Shown here piece after piece: positions 47,212 through 57,614 of a DNA stretch of 60,000 nucleotides (positions are counted from its first letter, which is position 1; each line of letters starts with the position of its first letter). The stretch lies in NCBI GenBank assembly GCA_030704615.1, contig CM060732.1, positions 21,578,001 through 21,638,000 of the forward strand. The letters run 5' to 3'. The stretch comes from Takakia lepidozioides (lineage: Eukaryota > Streptophyta > Takakiopsida > Takakiales > Takakiaceae). The position numbers were made by a program, and so were the translations under genes. The notes below the pieces were generated by a model. The model searched no databases, had not been told where the DNA came from, and saw only the letters and a list, made by a program, of their open reading frames with translations.

Positions 47212-47444
47212 TGTAGAGAAAGCTTGTGCACCGAACAGTAAGTATCAAGATCAGAGAGAGGTGATTTATACAGGATGTTCACCTTATCGTCTATCTTATC
47301 GCTAATAAAGACTAACTACCGAAAATCACTCTGGTTCATAGAGTATTCGGTGTACAGGTTGGCTGAGCAAGTTGGCATAATAAGTGCAATCTACCTAACT
47401 CTAAGTCTTATCTATAGTTCAATTAAGGCGTGTAATTTTTTACA
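47212..47444 (-). repeat. 5' LTR of the Copia element at 43,205-47,444
   Basis: About 233 bp, TGTAGAGAAA to ATTTTTTACA on the plus strand, next to the primer binding site TGGTATCAGAGC (minus strand, 47,200-47,211). Its right end matches the short LTR remnant at 43,205-43,266. Confidence 0.85.
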
Positions 47445-47611
47445 CAGAGAAGAGAGGGAGAGTGTGAAAGTGCCAGCCCGAGTACTTCTAAAATCCTAAG
47501 TCTAAAAAGGATGGAAGTTATCGAGCAATAGTATAATGAGAGGAAGACCGAGGGTCAATAGGAAGTAGAGAGAAGGAGATCATCAATTATGACAATCAGA
47601 AGAGTGAGCAA

Positions 47612-48700
47612 CTATCTATGGTAGTGGAGCCTCGTTTTCGCTCCTCCTTTGATGTGCTTCCTGTCAAACTCTGGGGACGCCGAAGAGGAGGGCCCAATGG
47701 TGTTGCCACAACGCGGGAATTCGTTTGGGCCAGAGGCAGGAGTGTGCCTCAGTACAGCTGCATATGATCCCCTATTTCCCCATGTTGCCTTGAAGGTGGC
47801 GAGGAGGGACTGCTGATGATCTGGAGTTCTTTCGATTCTTGTACACAATACCAGCCAAGCTTTCTTAGCAGCCACTGTAAGATCAAAGAACACCAAAGTC
47901 AGGATAGCAGTGATGGAAGTGTTATCTTTATCCATTGCCCATTTGCATCTTGCGTTATCTTTATCTTCCATGGGTGCCACAGCATGGATCCCCTCAACAC
48001 TTCAAAGACCGGGCAGGTGGAAGCTTTGGATTGTCCTGAACGTGGTCCCAAATCATGTAGAGGTTAAGGGCCAACGGCCAGAGTAGTCTATGGGCCAGGC
48101 AATGGAGAAGGCAATGTTCCAGAGACTCTATGATACCAGAGGGGCAGCAAGGGCAGATGATAGCCTTGTGGAAGTTGAGGAACTGCCCCACCTTGAGAAC
48201 TCTGTTAGCCACCTACCACAAGAAAGCACTTAACTTGGAAGGTTTGGATTTCTCCTAGACTAGGGCCCAGATGCATTACCAATTCTAAATCGTGGAAGTT
48301 GTGAAGCCCCCACTACTCATTCCATTTCTGCAACATTGGTTTGGCTGCTAGCAGGGCCTTGTAGGCTTTCTTGGCAGAGAACAAGGGTTCAATTATATTC
48401 TCGAACAAATTTGGCAGATGCCAACCACTGCAAGATAGCTCTGTCTAGGGGAACCATTGGATTAAAATGTTTGGTGGGAGCTGACCAATGGCAGATACGA
48501 ACAGGGGAGGCCATCGCGGCCTGAATGCTCATTAACTGGTTTGACAAGAGGGAAAGGGACCCGAAAAACTGGTCCTCCCAAAATCCATATCTAGTGATCA
48601 TGGGGTCCCTCACCTATGTAATGTATAGAATTGCACAGGTGGGAGAGTGAAATAGAACCCACTGATGAGGTCCGAATTGCTCAGGGCCTTCTGCCAGAAT
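47612..48700 (-). pseudogene. LINE (non-LTR retrotransposon) 3' fragment
   Basis: The minus strand carries a zf-RVT-like block: VANRVLKVGQFLNFHKAIIC followed by PCCPSGIIESLEHCLLHC and LAHRLLW. This is the CPxC...E...H...C signature found at the C-terminus of plant LINE reverse transcriptases. Upstream (48,389-48,650) it reads MITRYGFWEDQFFGSLSLLS and FNPMVPLDRAILQWL, like the connection region of such proteins. Frames change several times and the catalytic domain is absent. Confidence 0.5.
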
Positions 48701-49380
48701 GAGCTTCCAGGAGTAGGTTTATTTTTTACTTTTTAAAACCCAAAATAATAAACACGTATTTTCAAACAATTCCAAATACACTTCTATTTTGCTAAGTTAT
48801 TTAGGTTGAATAATCTTGGTTTCGGGGTGGTATCCCCGTAATATGCTTTAAGGCTGTATCTAAACGGGTTATTTTTTCCCATTCCTTTTCAATATATCTC
48901 CAGGGCCTCCATCCCTTGTTTATAAAAATTAAATATATATATAATAATAATCTTGCATGGCCGCCTTCCTTACCAACGCCTATGGGTTGTTAAGAGGAAA
49001 TGTTTGTGTTGGTCTCTTTGCTTCACACACCGATCTCAGAGGGGAGATCCTATTTTTGTGTGTTTTCAAATTTCTACGTGGAAGGAAAGGGACAAAGCCC
49101 TAAATGCATTGGAAAAAACCACGGGGGCTGGGAGAGGGGGATCACCACCCCGAAACGAAGTCCCAAAGGTCACAAGAAGACCGAAAGGCCCAAAAGCAGA
49201 GAAGAAAAAAGCCAGAGGCTACCGGAAGGAAGGCCGAGGCACCTTGGGTAGGCCAGGAAGGCTAAACAGGCAGTTATAGGAGACCTAAAGCTTCTCACAC
49301 CCACACTCAAAACTAAGATGGGCCTTAATCTTAGAATTCCTAAGCTTGAGGCCGAGGAGGCAATCGGCCCAAGCAATCAT
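48701..49380. other. unassigned AT-rich spacer
   Basis: No gene recognised. The open frame at 48,953-49,279 encodes a low-complexity basic sequence and overlaps other frames of similar length. Confidence 0.4.
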
Positions 49381-49760
49381 TCAACATTTAGCTGAGTGGT
49401 AAGGGCGTACACCACTTCACTATTGGTTGTGGGTTCAAATCACATGTCAAATGTCATAAAGGTGTCCACCTTCCTTAGGAGGGTAGTAGCTTGTCGGAGT
49501 CAAGAGACACTATAGTTTAGGCTTGGTTCGCGAGTCCACAGTTTTTCTCCCAACATTGTGGTCCCACCTTGCCAATGGAGACCGGGTCATTAGACAACAA
49601 AAACATAAACGTCGAGGATGCTCACACATTCGGCCGTTTAATTGTATAGAGACGGATCACTAGAGCAGGTAGCCAAGTGGTTCAATGGAAACATCTTTTT
49701 AGATGAAGAGACACTATACTTTAGGCTTTCTCAGGGAGGAGTCCTCTTTCTTTCTTCCTA
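49381..49760 (+). mobile_element. tRNA-derived SINE-like element(s)
   Basis: The plus strand carries an RNA polymerase III A box TAGCTGAGTGG (49,389-49,399) and a B box GGTTCAAATC (49,432-49,441) at normal spacing, but the acceptor and other stems of a tRNA are not formed, so a tRNA-derived SINE is more likely than a tRNA gene. The sequence AGACACTATAGTTTAGGCTT near 49,506 recurs, with one change, near 49,708. A further A-box-like GGTAGCCAAGTGG lies at about 49,664, suggesting a second partial copy. Confidence 0.5.
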
Positions 49761-50101
49761 TTGAGATGCAAAATCAAAGAGGAAAACTGAGAAGATATCC
49801 ACCGCATCCTAATTGAAAAATGGTGAAAATTAACACATCGCATGTTTTTTAAAATGTTTTATTTTTTCTCATCAAATTCTATTAAAATTTAGAGGATATA
49901 AGATGTATTTGAAGTTATAATAAGACATCAACATGACAAAACATGGCAAAAGATACTTGCATTATTTTTGGGTGTATAATCTGCCTTATGGCCTTCTCAG
50001 GGTTTATTTATTTTTTCCCTGTTTTATAAAATTAATTGGCTATGCCTTTAGTTTTCTTAAATAAAACAAATACTGCATTATAACATGACCAATAAAATAA
50101 T

Positions 50102-50133
<32 letters not shown>
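49761..50133. repeat. AT-rich tract ending in poly(A)
   Basis: Strongly AT-rich and ending in a run of about 24 A at 50,110-50,133. A poly(A) end suggests the 3' end of a retroposed sequence, but no coding part is seen. Confidence 0.4.
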
Positions 50134-51198
50134 CGCCTCTGCCCTGACTCGCCAGACTTCGACCGTGACATCAACTGGAGATACATCAAGGGGAAGCGTT
50201 CGGTGAAACTAAATTTCGATCACTAATTGTTGTAAACTCAATCCCGCTGGGCAGGAGAAATCGCAAGTCGTCATAGTTTAGCTCGTGGTTTCCTGCGCAC
50301 TTCTGCTCCTTGGGGCTCTCCAGTCTGCTCTGCTCGCACTAGACTCAGTAGGTAGGCAATTACATTTCTTATTGGTCCTTTGCTTTCTAAAAGTACCTCA
50401 AGCAGTTTAATTATAGGCATTTATATCCTGGGGTGGTGGTATGGCCGACAATGGTCGCCCATTTTCATCTCCAAGGGCCTTTATGGCCATTAGCAATTGC
50501 CATTTCGGCGGTCTCTCTCGCTTTAGTCTAGGATCGTCCCTCATCCTTTGGACGTGCACTCTGCCTTGTGATGGCCCCAACTCTCCTCATCACCAAATTG
50601 CCTTATTCATCCAAAGCGGCGATACTCATTCGTAGTATAACTTTTTGGCTTAAAAATGCCGTAACACCGTTACAATGATAGCGTAGCCAAGGTTAGTTAA
50701 TGCTTGTGGCTACATCCTGACCGTTCAATAGATCTAGGGCTATGAAAGGGCGCCGCGGGCTTAGCCAATCACGCCTTGCCACGCGGCGTGAAGGCATGCA
50801 GCTAGGGTTTGTATAAAGCGGTGGCCTGACCTTGTGTTAGGCAGCTGATGTACGTTGGTGTATGTGTGTGTGTGTAAAGGTGTCCTAGCACGATACGTGT
50901 GAGATTTCTGTCAGTTGGCTTGTGAAAATCCTCCTCTCGCGTGCATGCACGCTCCTCTTGCTTTGCCCCTGTCATTTTGAAGAGCACTTGTGAGGATAGG
51001 CAGATATTCCTCCTGCCTCTTTTATGGTGGAGGCGCGCCGACTACTTTCCTTGATCATTTGAACGACATGCTTAGGTTGCAATTAAAGCGCTCCTTAGTG
51101 TCTAATAAGCATAACAGGAGTCCGCCACCCTGCGGTGTATTTGCTTAGTGTTGAGTTCCCTCCCTGCTTGCTTGTTAATCTTGCTTACATATCAGGTT
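50134..51198. other. spacer, possibly the LTR and leader of the Gypsy element
   Basis: No gene recognised. A TATA-like GTTTGTATAAAGCGG at about 50,807-50,821 lies upstream of a (TG)n stretch (50,862-50,876). The position upstream of the Gypsy gag would fit an LTR, but I found no second copy in the window. Confidence 0.3.
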
Positions 51199-52761
51199 AT
51201 GGCATCTCATGTGTCAATTACTAGAAGTGTTGTTGATCGTGAAGGAGAGCGCTTGCATGTGGAGCTTGATCTGGTCATTCACTATCTGCTTCACCTGCTA
51301 ACCCTCCTTCTTCCAGTACGCCACCTGGCACTCTTGCCTTGCCGGTGTTACCGGTGCGTGGAGATAATGCTATCAATTCGGGTCTTGTTGTCCGCTTGAA
51401 TTCACCTAGTCGTAGTGAAGAAGCTAATCTAGCTGCAGCCGAGGCTTGGTCGCCAAGCACTGAGAGGTCTGGTTCATTGGATATAAGCTGTGATCCCGTA
51501 ACTTTGATAACTATCACGATCCAGGGCCCGATTATGTCTGTCCCAGAGAGCAGGAAAGAGAGTTTGAGAGAGACATAGCACATTCACAGGAGTATGATGC
51601 TTCAGTGTGTAGCTTGCTTTCTGTTTATCAATTCAGGTTTAACAAAGTAGAGATTGCGGTACAACGAGACATATCCTACTTTACTGAGAGTCAAGTTTTG
51701 GCGCCGAGACGACCTGACTCTGACCCGGCGGTGATCGCTACGGATTCTCTCTCTTTGACAAGGCAGGCTGTGGCCTCGAGGAACGTTGTGACGTGGTCAA
51801 GGCCCGCTTCTTGAATCATCAGATCCTATCGTGGAAGGAACTGGGGCTTCATCTTCCTTTATCTATTGAACGAGTTCATTGTGATTGGCCAGTCTCCTCT
51901 TTTGTCGAGCCATCTTGGTTGTCGTTAGCTCTCCTAGGTACGGGCTCTCTCATTTTGCGTCTGCTTCGCTTTCCTCACGAGCCAAGCAGGGGTCTGCCGC
52001 CGTCGATCGACCTGCTTGAAGGACTGTCGTTGGACAGTCTGGTGGCCAAGCTTCCGACATTGTCATTTTGCCAGGGACCCTGTTTGATGATCAATGGCTT
52101 GTTGGACCTAAGGTGCTTGAAAATCTTGATCACTTTCCTGTTGACTCAATGTTATCCCGCGTTTGGGAGAAGGAGAACTCTACCTGTGTATCTTTTTGGG
52201 TCAAGACCACGAGTGCGTGGAAATGGTGGGCCCTCTCCATGCACGATTCTGACTCTCATTACATCACCAAGGTGATTTCATGTTCAACCTGGCCTTGAAT
52301 TAAGGGCGATCGTGGTATTGCGGGCTGCTATGGCGGGTTGTTGCCCGTCTCTGTTCACCGACTTTGGCTTAATCAGAACTCTTTTGGTATTCGTTGCTTC
52401 CAAGTTATCTCTCTACTGTTCCTTACATCTTGGCATATAAGTGTAATCAAAATGAAAATTTCTTGTTCGTATTGGGTTCGTTGCTTCCTGTTGCATGGTA
52501 GAAAACACTGCTGGTACTTGGTTGAGGTCTGGGCGACAGCGTGTTGCGATGGATGCTCCCGATCTGGCCACAACGGAATCAGCCCTGTCGTAGACGGAGA
52601 CGTGGGTCTTCCACCACCTGCAGGTAATTTAAGAAATAATCTGCGGGTGCAACATGATGTGGTAAGTCTGGAGGAGGGATCGCCTCTACCAGAGGCCAGC
52701 CTCTAAACTGATTTATTTTATAGGGATGGTATTGTTTCCCAAAGAATTAGGAGATGTTTAG
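51199..52761 (+). other. possible start of the Gypsy gag region, low similarity
   Basis: An ATG at 51,199 opens MASHVSITRSVVDREGERLH, followed in another frame by LPVRGDNAINSGLVVRLNSP and ESRKESLRE. Several short open stretches follow in changing frames. I cannot match them to a family; the position before the gag domain suggests a decayed gag N-terminus or leader. Confidence 0.3.
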
Positions 52762-54482
52762 GTGACGCTGGTTGGTCTCACACCAGCAGTACGATCTCAG
52801 GTGCCCGGGGCTACTATGTTACTTGGTAGTAGGCCCGTGGCACAGAACATAGATGGTAGTGGTGAATTTGCTACTAATGAGGGCCTGTCCACAGCTACTG
52901 ATCAGCTGGCCTCTACTCGACTTATGGCCACGATGCCTGACTTGGCTCAAGTTACAGTAGCAGCCAGTTCCTTGGGTGGTATTTCCAGGCATGCCACCCA
53001 TCGCCCTTCTTTTGACCCAACTGTCAGTGGTGTGTATAAAACAAATGTGTCGATCTCAGGGGTAGGGGCTAATATGAGCAGTATGCCGGCCCCACCAAGT
53101 GCTCAAGTTCACATAGGCCCTACTAGTAGTTTGCCCGTTTCTATGATGAATGTTCCTAGTCCCGCTCTTGGGGGAGGAATTGGTGTGTCTGTAACTCCTA
53201 GAATATCTGTTGGGATATTGAATATTGCTTGTTCTAGTGTAGGAGGTCAGTCAGCCCAGCAATTGGGCAGGCCACCCATTCCCATAGTGAGTAGGATGGC
53301 TCCCAACCAAGCTGCAATGGTCGGTCAAGCTGTCCAGTCAAGGCCTACGCTGCATGTTCCCCCAGTGAGCATGACAACGTTGCCACCAAGTCTGCCATCT
53401 TTGTCCTCCAAGGGTCCTTCTAATATAATGGGTAATAGCTATGTTCTGGTTGCTCGTGGGGTGCATGCCATGAATAATGTTACTGGTCAGCCTCAGGCTA
53501 CAGCTCCCTGCTGCCCTGCCCATGGATTTGCTTATCCTGGTCACATGAACCATAGTCTGCCCTATCACCTGCTGCCTCAGATGACCACCCAGTCATATCC
53601 CGAATATACTATGGGAGAAGACTTTGATAGATATCTCCAGATGTTTGAAGTGATTGCTGAAATGAATGGTATGCCTGAGAATTTTAAAATAACGATCTTT
53701 AGGATGAGCATGAAGGGACCAGCCCGTGACTTGCTGCATGCAGTCATCATGGATGACCCCAATCTCAATTGGACGTCCCTTGTGGAATGGGCCAAAACCC
53801 TGTTTAAACCTCCTGAACGGCCCTTAGACTGTTTTACCAAATTAAGCTCCAGGACTTACCAGCCAGGTGAGTCCTTATGGAAATATTACATGGACCTAAA
53901 ATTTGCTGCTGCAGAAAATATTATTGATCTAGCAGAACGTGATCATATGGTAAAAACATTCTTTCTCCTTGGCTTGCCCCCTGCTATTCAAAATTGGGCT
54001 CAACGTCATCATTTTGTCAATGACAAAACTATGCTAGCAGAAGTTAATCTTAAGATGGCAGACTTAGCTGACAACAAATCAATGCAAACCCATGCCAAGT
54101 TTCAAGCTCCAGTGGGCTCCGAGCTTGGCATGACTACAACATCTTCACCCTATGTTCCGCCTGCTATGCAATGCAAGCCAGATGACTTTACACTACAAGG
54201 GTTAGCCAAACTGTGGGTAGTTTAATTGAGTCAGTAGGCACTCAGTTTGCTGCTATGCAGGCACATCAGCAACGTTGGCAGCCTAAGCATGCACAAGGTC
54301 AGACAGGGGGCAACAACAGAGGTCGTACCCAGACTGGTCAGGCATATGAGGGCAACCATGCTGCATGTTATATTTGTGGGTCCTTTCAACATTGGACCAA
54401 GCATTGTCCCGACAGAGCAGGGCTGCCAGAGCTCATCAAGAACAAGAAGGCTGCCAGCAGCTCCACCCCTCCTTTAGACTAG
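52762..54482 (+). pseudogene. Gypsy-type gag with zinc knuckle
   Basis: A long open frame (52,762-54,225) begins with about 270 residues rich in Ser, Pro and Met. A retrotransposon gag domain follows: DFDRYLQMFEVIAEMNGMPE, MKGPARDLLHAVIMDD, WTSLVEWAKTLFKPPERPLD and RTYQPGESLWKYYMDLKFAA. After a one-base frame change near 54,215 comes ACYICGSFQHWTKHCPDR, a CCHC knuckle. This is the gag of a Ty3/Gypsy element. Confidence 0.75.
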
Positions 54483-54599
54483 ACAGACCTTTTGGGAAGG
54501 GGCAAGAGGTCCATCAGTTTCCAACCCTACCTCTCTTATACAAGTTGTTTTGTCCACTAACTTCAAAGCATTGCATTGTCCGCTCAGCAGGATAACAGA

Positions 54600-56740
54600 T
54601 CAGCCTGCTCATGGCTCAATGCCATATCCATGAATTGAGCTTTCCTTGTGTGATAGACGCAGGATGCACCATCTCTACAATACCTTTCAAATGTTGTGAG
54701 AGTTCTTGGTCTTAAGTTATGCCCTACTCTTGGTATTGAAGTGCTGATTGCAGATGGATCCAGATATGAGCCTCTGGGTCTGGTCACTGTGCCCATCCGA
54801 ATTCACAAGAAAGAGGTTGTGGTCACCTGCATAGTTACCATTGGAGATCAATTTTTACTAGGCCTTGACTGGATGACTGGAGCTGGTGCAACCATCAGTC
54901 TCACCGACTCTCTCTTTGCTTTAACAATGGTGAGGGCCATGAGGTAATTGTGCCCTTGAAAGCTGTCAAGCTTAAAGCTGGGTCTGCCATGGCCAACCTC
55001 TTCAGAGTACAGGCCTTGGTCAAAGAGGTACAACAAAACTCTCACTCCAACCTCAATTGGAATGATTTTTACAAGTTTCAACCTGATCTACAACTCTTAT
55101 ATCAATGGCATGTCCTAGTGCTGGTGGCAGAACATGGATGCCCATAGCTATTCCAAAGAATTCTACTCTGATTTGTGCACCTATCAACATCACCATCCCT
55201 GCCACGACCCAAAAAGTGGTTAAATTTGGACTGGCCTTTTTGTGTCAAGCTGCTCATTTTCTTGAAGTAGAAGGTTGTCAAAGACTCACTGCTCTTAAGC
55301 ATTAATGTCTGGTGGCTACTGGTGTGATAGATAGAGGATATAGGCAGGAAGTCAAGATTTTAATTGCTAATCTAGAGCGCCTTCCTGTGACTATTAAGAA
55401 GGGACAGGTCTTGGCTCGCATTACTGCCTTACCCATTGCTGAAATACAAGAAGTGTAAGTTGGCTTTGGGCTGGAGGCCATTGGCATTCAACATGACCAT
55501 TTGGATGTTGTTGCTGCTTTTGTTGCAATTGCACCACCACCTATCCCTAATCTAAGTCCTGAAAGTAAGGCTGCCCTCACCAAAGTATTGTCTGAAATCC
55601 AATTAGGCACTACCCTCTCCTCAGGCCAAAAGAAAAGAGTGGAGATGCTTGTTGCAAAAAATCTAGAAGTCTTCAACTTGGGATCTACTGATTTGGGGCG
55701 TACTCCCATCCTTCAACATGACATTGTTACTGAAGGACCTCCTATTAAGCAATTTGCACACAGAGAGAGTGTCAAGGAGCGTGCTATAGTCCAAGAAGAA
55801 GTCCAGAAAATGCTAGATGCTAGTGTGATCAAGCCATCAGTTTCTCCTTGGGCTAGTCCAATTGTCCTGGTTGGTAAGAAAGATGGCATTACTCGTTTTT
55901 GTGTTGACTTCAGGAAACTGAATGACATCACCAAGAAGGATGTCTATCCTCTACCCATGATCAATGTGACCTTGGATAAACATTACATCAAACCCTTCCT
56001 TGGTCTGGTTTCCTATTATAGGTGCTTCATAAACTTTGTAAAGCTTGCTCACCCTCTGACCAAGGTATTGTGCAAGGATGCCAGGTTTGAATGGACCTTC
56101 ACTCAGCAAGCTGCCTTTGACACTCTTCGCAAGGCTTTATGTTCAGCTCCCATCTTGATGTTTCCTAACTTTGAATTACCCTTCTTCCTTCAGACTGATA
56201 CATCAGATGTTGCTATTTTTGCAATCTTATGTCAAGTCGTAGAAGACAAAGAGCATGTGATAGCTTATGCATCTCGCCGTCTAGATCGTCATGAGCGGAA
56301 TTATTCCATATCTGATAAGGAGGGTCTAGCCCTGGTCTTTGGTGTGAAGCATTTCAGGCAATATTTACATGGCAGCCGGTTTGTGGTGGAGACTGATCAC
56401 CTTCCACTCAAGGCTCTTGTTAAACCAAGGGAGCTTCATGGCAGACTTGCTAGATAGGCTATGTATCTGCAGGAATTTAACATGGATATAGTCTACAAGA
56501 AGGACAAGGAAAACACAAATGTTGATGCACTTATACGGGTTGATCCTCCTGTCAGCAGGCCTATGCTCACCTTGGATGACCTTGTTGCTGCTGATGCAGC
56601 CCTTCCTCCTGATCCAGCTCCTCTTCTCAATCTCATTTGTGCATATCAGCACCCCTTGGCCTTGGATTCAAATGGCATATTGGCTGCTTGGGGCTGGTCT
56701 AGCCTTCTTGATGATCCTGGTTGATTTGTTCATGTGTTAG
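54600..56740 (+). pseudogene. Gypsy-type pol lacking the polymerase core and integrase
   Basis: A protease remnant reads FPCVIDAGCTISTIP (DAG instead of DTG/DSG) near 54,640, then GIEVLIADGSRYEPLGLVTV and FLLGLDWMT. Reverse transcriptase begins at about 55,740: VKERAIVQEEVQKMLDASVI, SPWASPIVLVGKKDGITRFC and VDFRKLNDITKKDVYPLP. It then jumps in frame from MINVTLD to KPFLGLVSYYRCFINFVKLA, so about 150 residues with the FxxLDLxxGYxQ and YLDD motifs are missing. RNase H follows (ASRRLDRHERNYSISDKEGL, VVETDHLPLKAL), with a TAG at about 56,455. No integrase and no LTR are seen. Confidence 0.78.
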
Positions 56741-57005
56741 TATGTGTGGTGGATTTATCGCTTAGAGAGAATTTGGATGGTTTGGTGGAAGTTCATTGTT
56801 GTGTTCTAGCTCTTCTCTTTTCTAGGCCCTCGAATTTGTTGCGATTCAGTTGCTGCACTCCGGTGTGACTATTGGCTTGAGCCTCAAGGCCTGAATTTGG
56901 CTGTCCATGAGTAGTAACAAATGAGGTGAAGGTATCCCTGGCTGGAGATCATAGGTGCATGCACTCCAGACCACCTTCTCTAAAGCCATTGTCTACCTCT
57001 TATGT
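56741..57005. other. spacer between the Gypsy relic and copy B
   Basis: No gene recognised. It probably includes the degraded end of the Gypsy element. The boundary with the copy B unit may be the CATCCC-bearing end near 57,008. Confidence 0.35.
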
Positions 57006-57110
57006 GGGGGGATGCTAGTCCGTGAGCGGCTCACGTGAGCGGGGAGATGCGTGAGCGAGAAGATGTCAATCCGTGAGCGGAAAGATGCTCACGCCAGAGG
57101 GAGTAGGGGC
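57006..57110. repeat. GTGAGCG inverted-repeat module after copy B
   Basis: Contains several CGTGAGCG motifs and a perfect short palindrome CGTGAGC-G-GCTCACG (57,021-57,035). It then gives CCGTGAGCGG and GCTCACGCC near 57,072-57,100. On the minus strand, GCTCACG with a spacer and AGCATCCC ends the module, as in copy A near 21,285-21,307. Confidence 0.45.
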
Positions 57111-57179
57111 CCACAACCGCAGACGGTGATAACCCAAGGGACCTATTCCCGTGGGAACGAGTGAAAATAATGCGTACCT

Positions 57180-57400
57180 GGATTTGGAAATGGATGAACG
57201 TTGGATGAATAGTGGATAGATGAAAAATGTTGGATGGATGGTGGATGAATGTTGGTTGGATGTTACATTAATGATGGCTGAGTGTGGGGCGAATGATGGA
57301 TGATGTATGCTGGAACTCTGGATGAGCGACGGAGTGACAAATTTGGAATTTAAGAATTTCAGTCAGTTGATGGATGGACTTATGTTTTGGATGCATGAAC
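57180..57400 (-). repeat. CATCCATTC-rich minisatellite-like tract downstream of copy B
   Basis: The plus strand shows GGATGAACG, GGATGAATAG, GGATGGATGG, GGATGAATG and similar. On the minus strand this is the same CATTCATCCA-type tract that follows copy A at 20,884-21,110. It starts roughly 200 bp beyond the stop codon of copy B. Confidence 0.6.
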
Positions 57401-57614
57401 AATGTACGTGCATATGTGTAAGGACTGGAAGTATTGTGGACCCACAGAGAGTGTATGAATGGACTTGCAAGTGAAGATGAGAATTTTTTTGTCCAGAATA
57501 TGTCTTATGTAGTCAAAGTTGGGGAGGGAGGCACGCAGTTGAAGCAAGAGAAGCAATCTCGTGACAGTTGATTACCTAGATATTCCCCAACAGGTGGAAC
57601 CAATCGGAAAATTT

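Larger units (their letters stand above)
43205..47444 (-). mobile_element. well-preserved Ty1/Copia element, minus strand, 3' LTR truncated
   Basis: Minus-strand order: 5' LTR 47,212-47,444, primer binding site 47,200-47,211, gag, CCHC knuckle, protease, integrase, reverse transcriptase, RNase H, polypurine tract (GTGAGAGGAGG, about 43,267-43,280) and a 3' LTR of which only about 60 bp are recognisable (43,205-43,266). Copia order (integrase before reverse transcriptase) is clear. Only a few stops and frameshifts interrupt it, so it is younger than the other Copia relics here. Because one LTR is truncated, no target duplication can be read. It may have landed in or just after the AWPM-19-like gene. 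Confidence 0.88.

Noticed and set aside
49389-49445. A tRNA gene
   Set aside because: A and B boxes are present, but the acceptor and anticodon stems do not form; a tRNA-derived SINE fits better.
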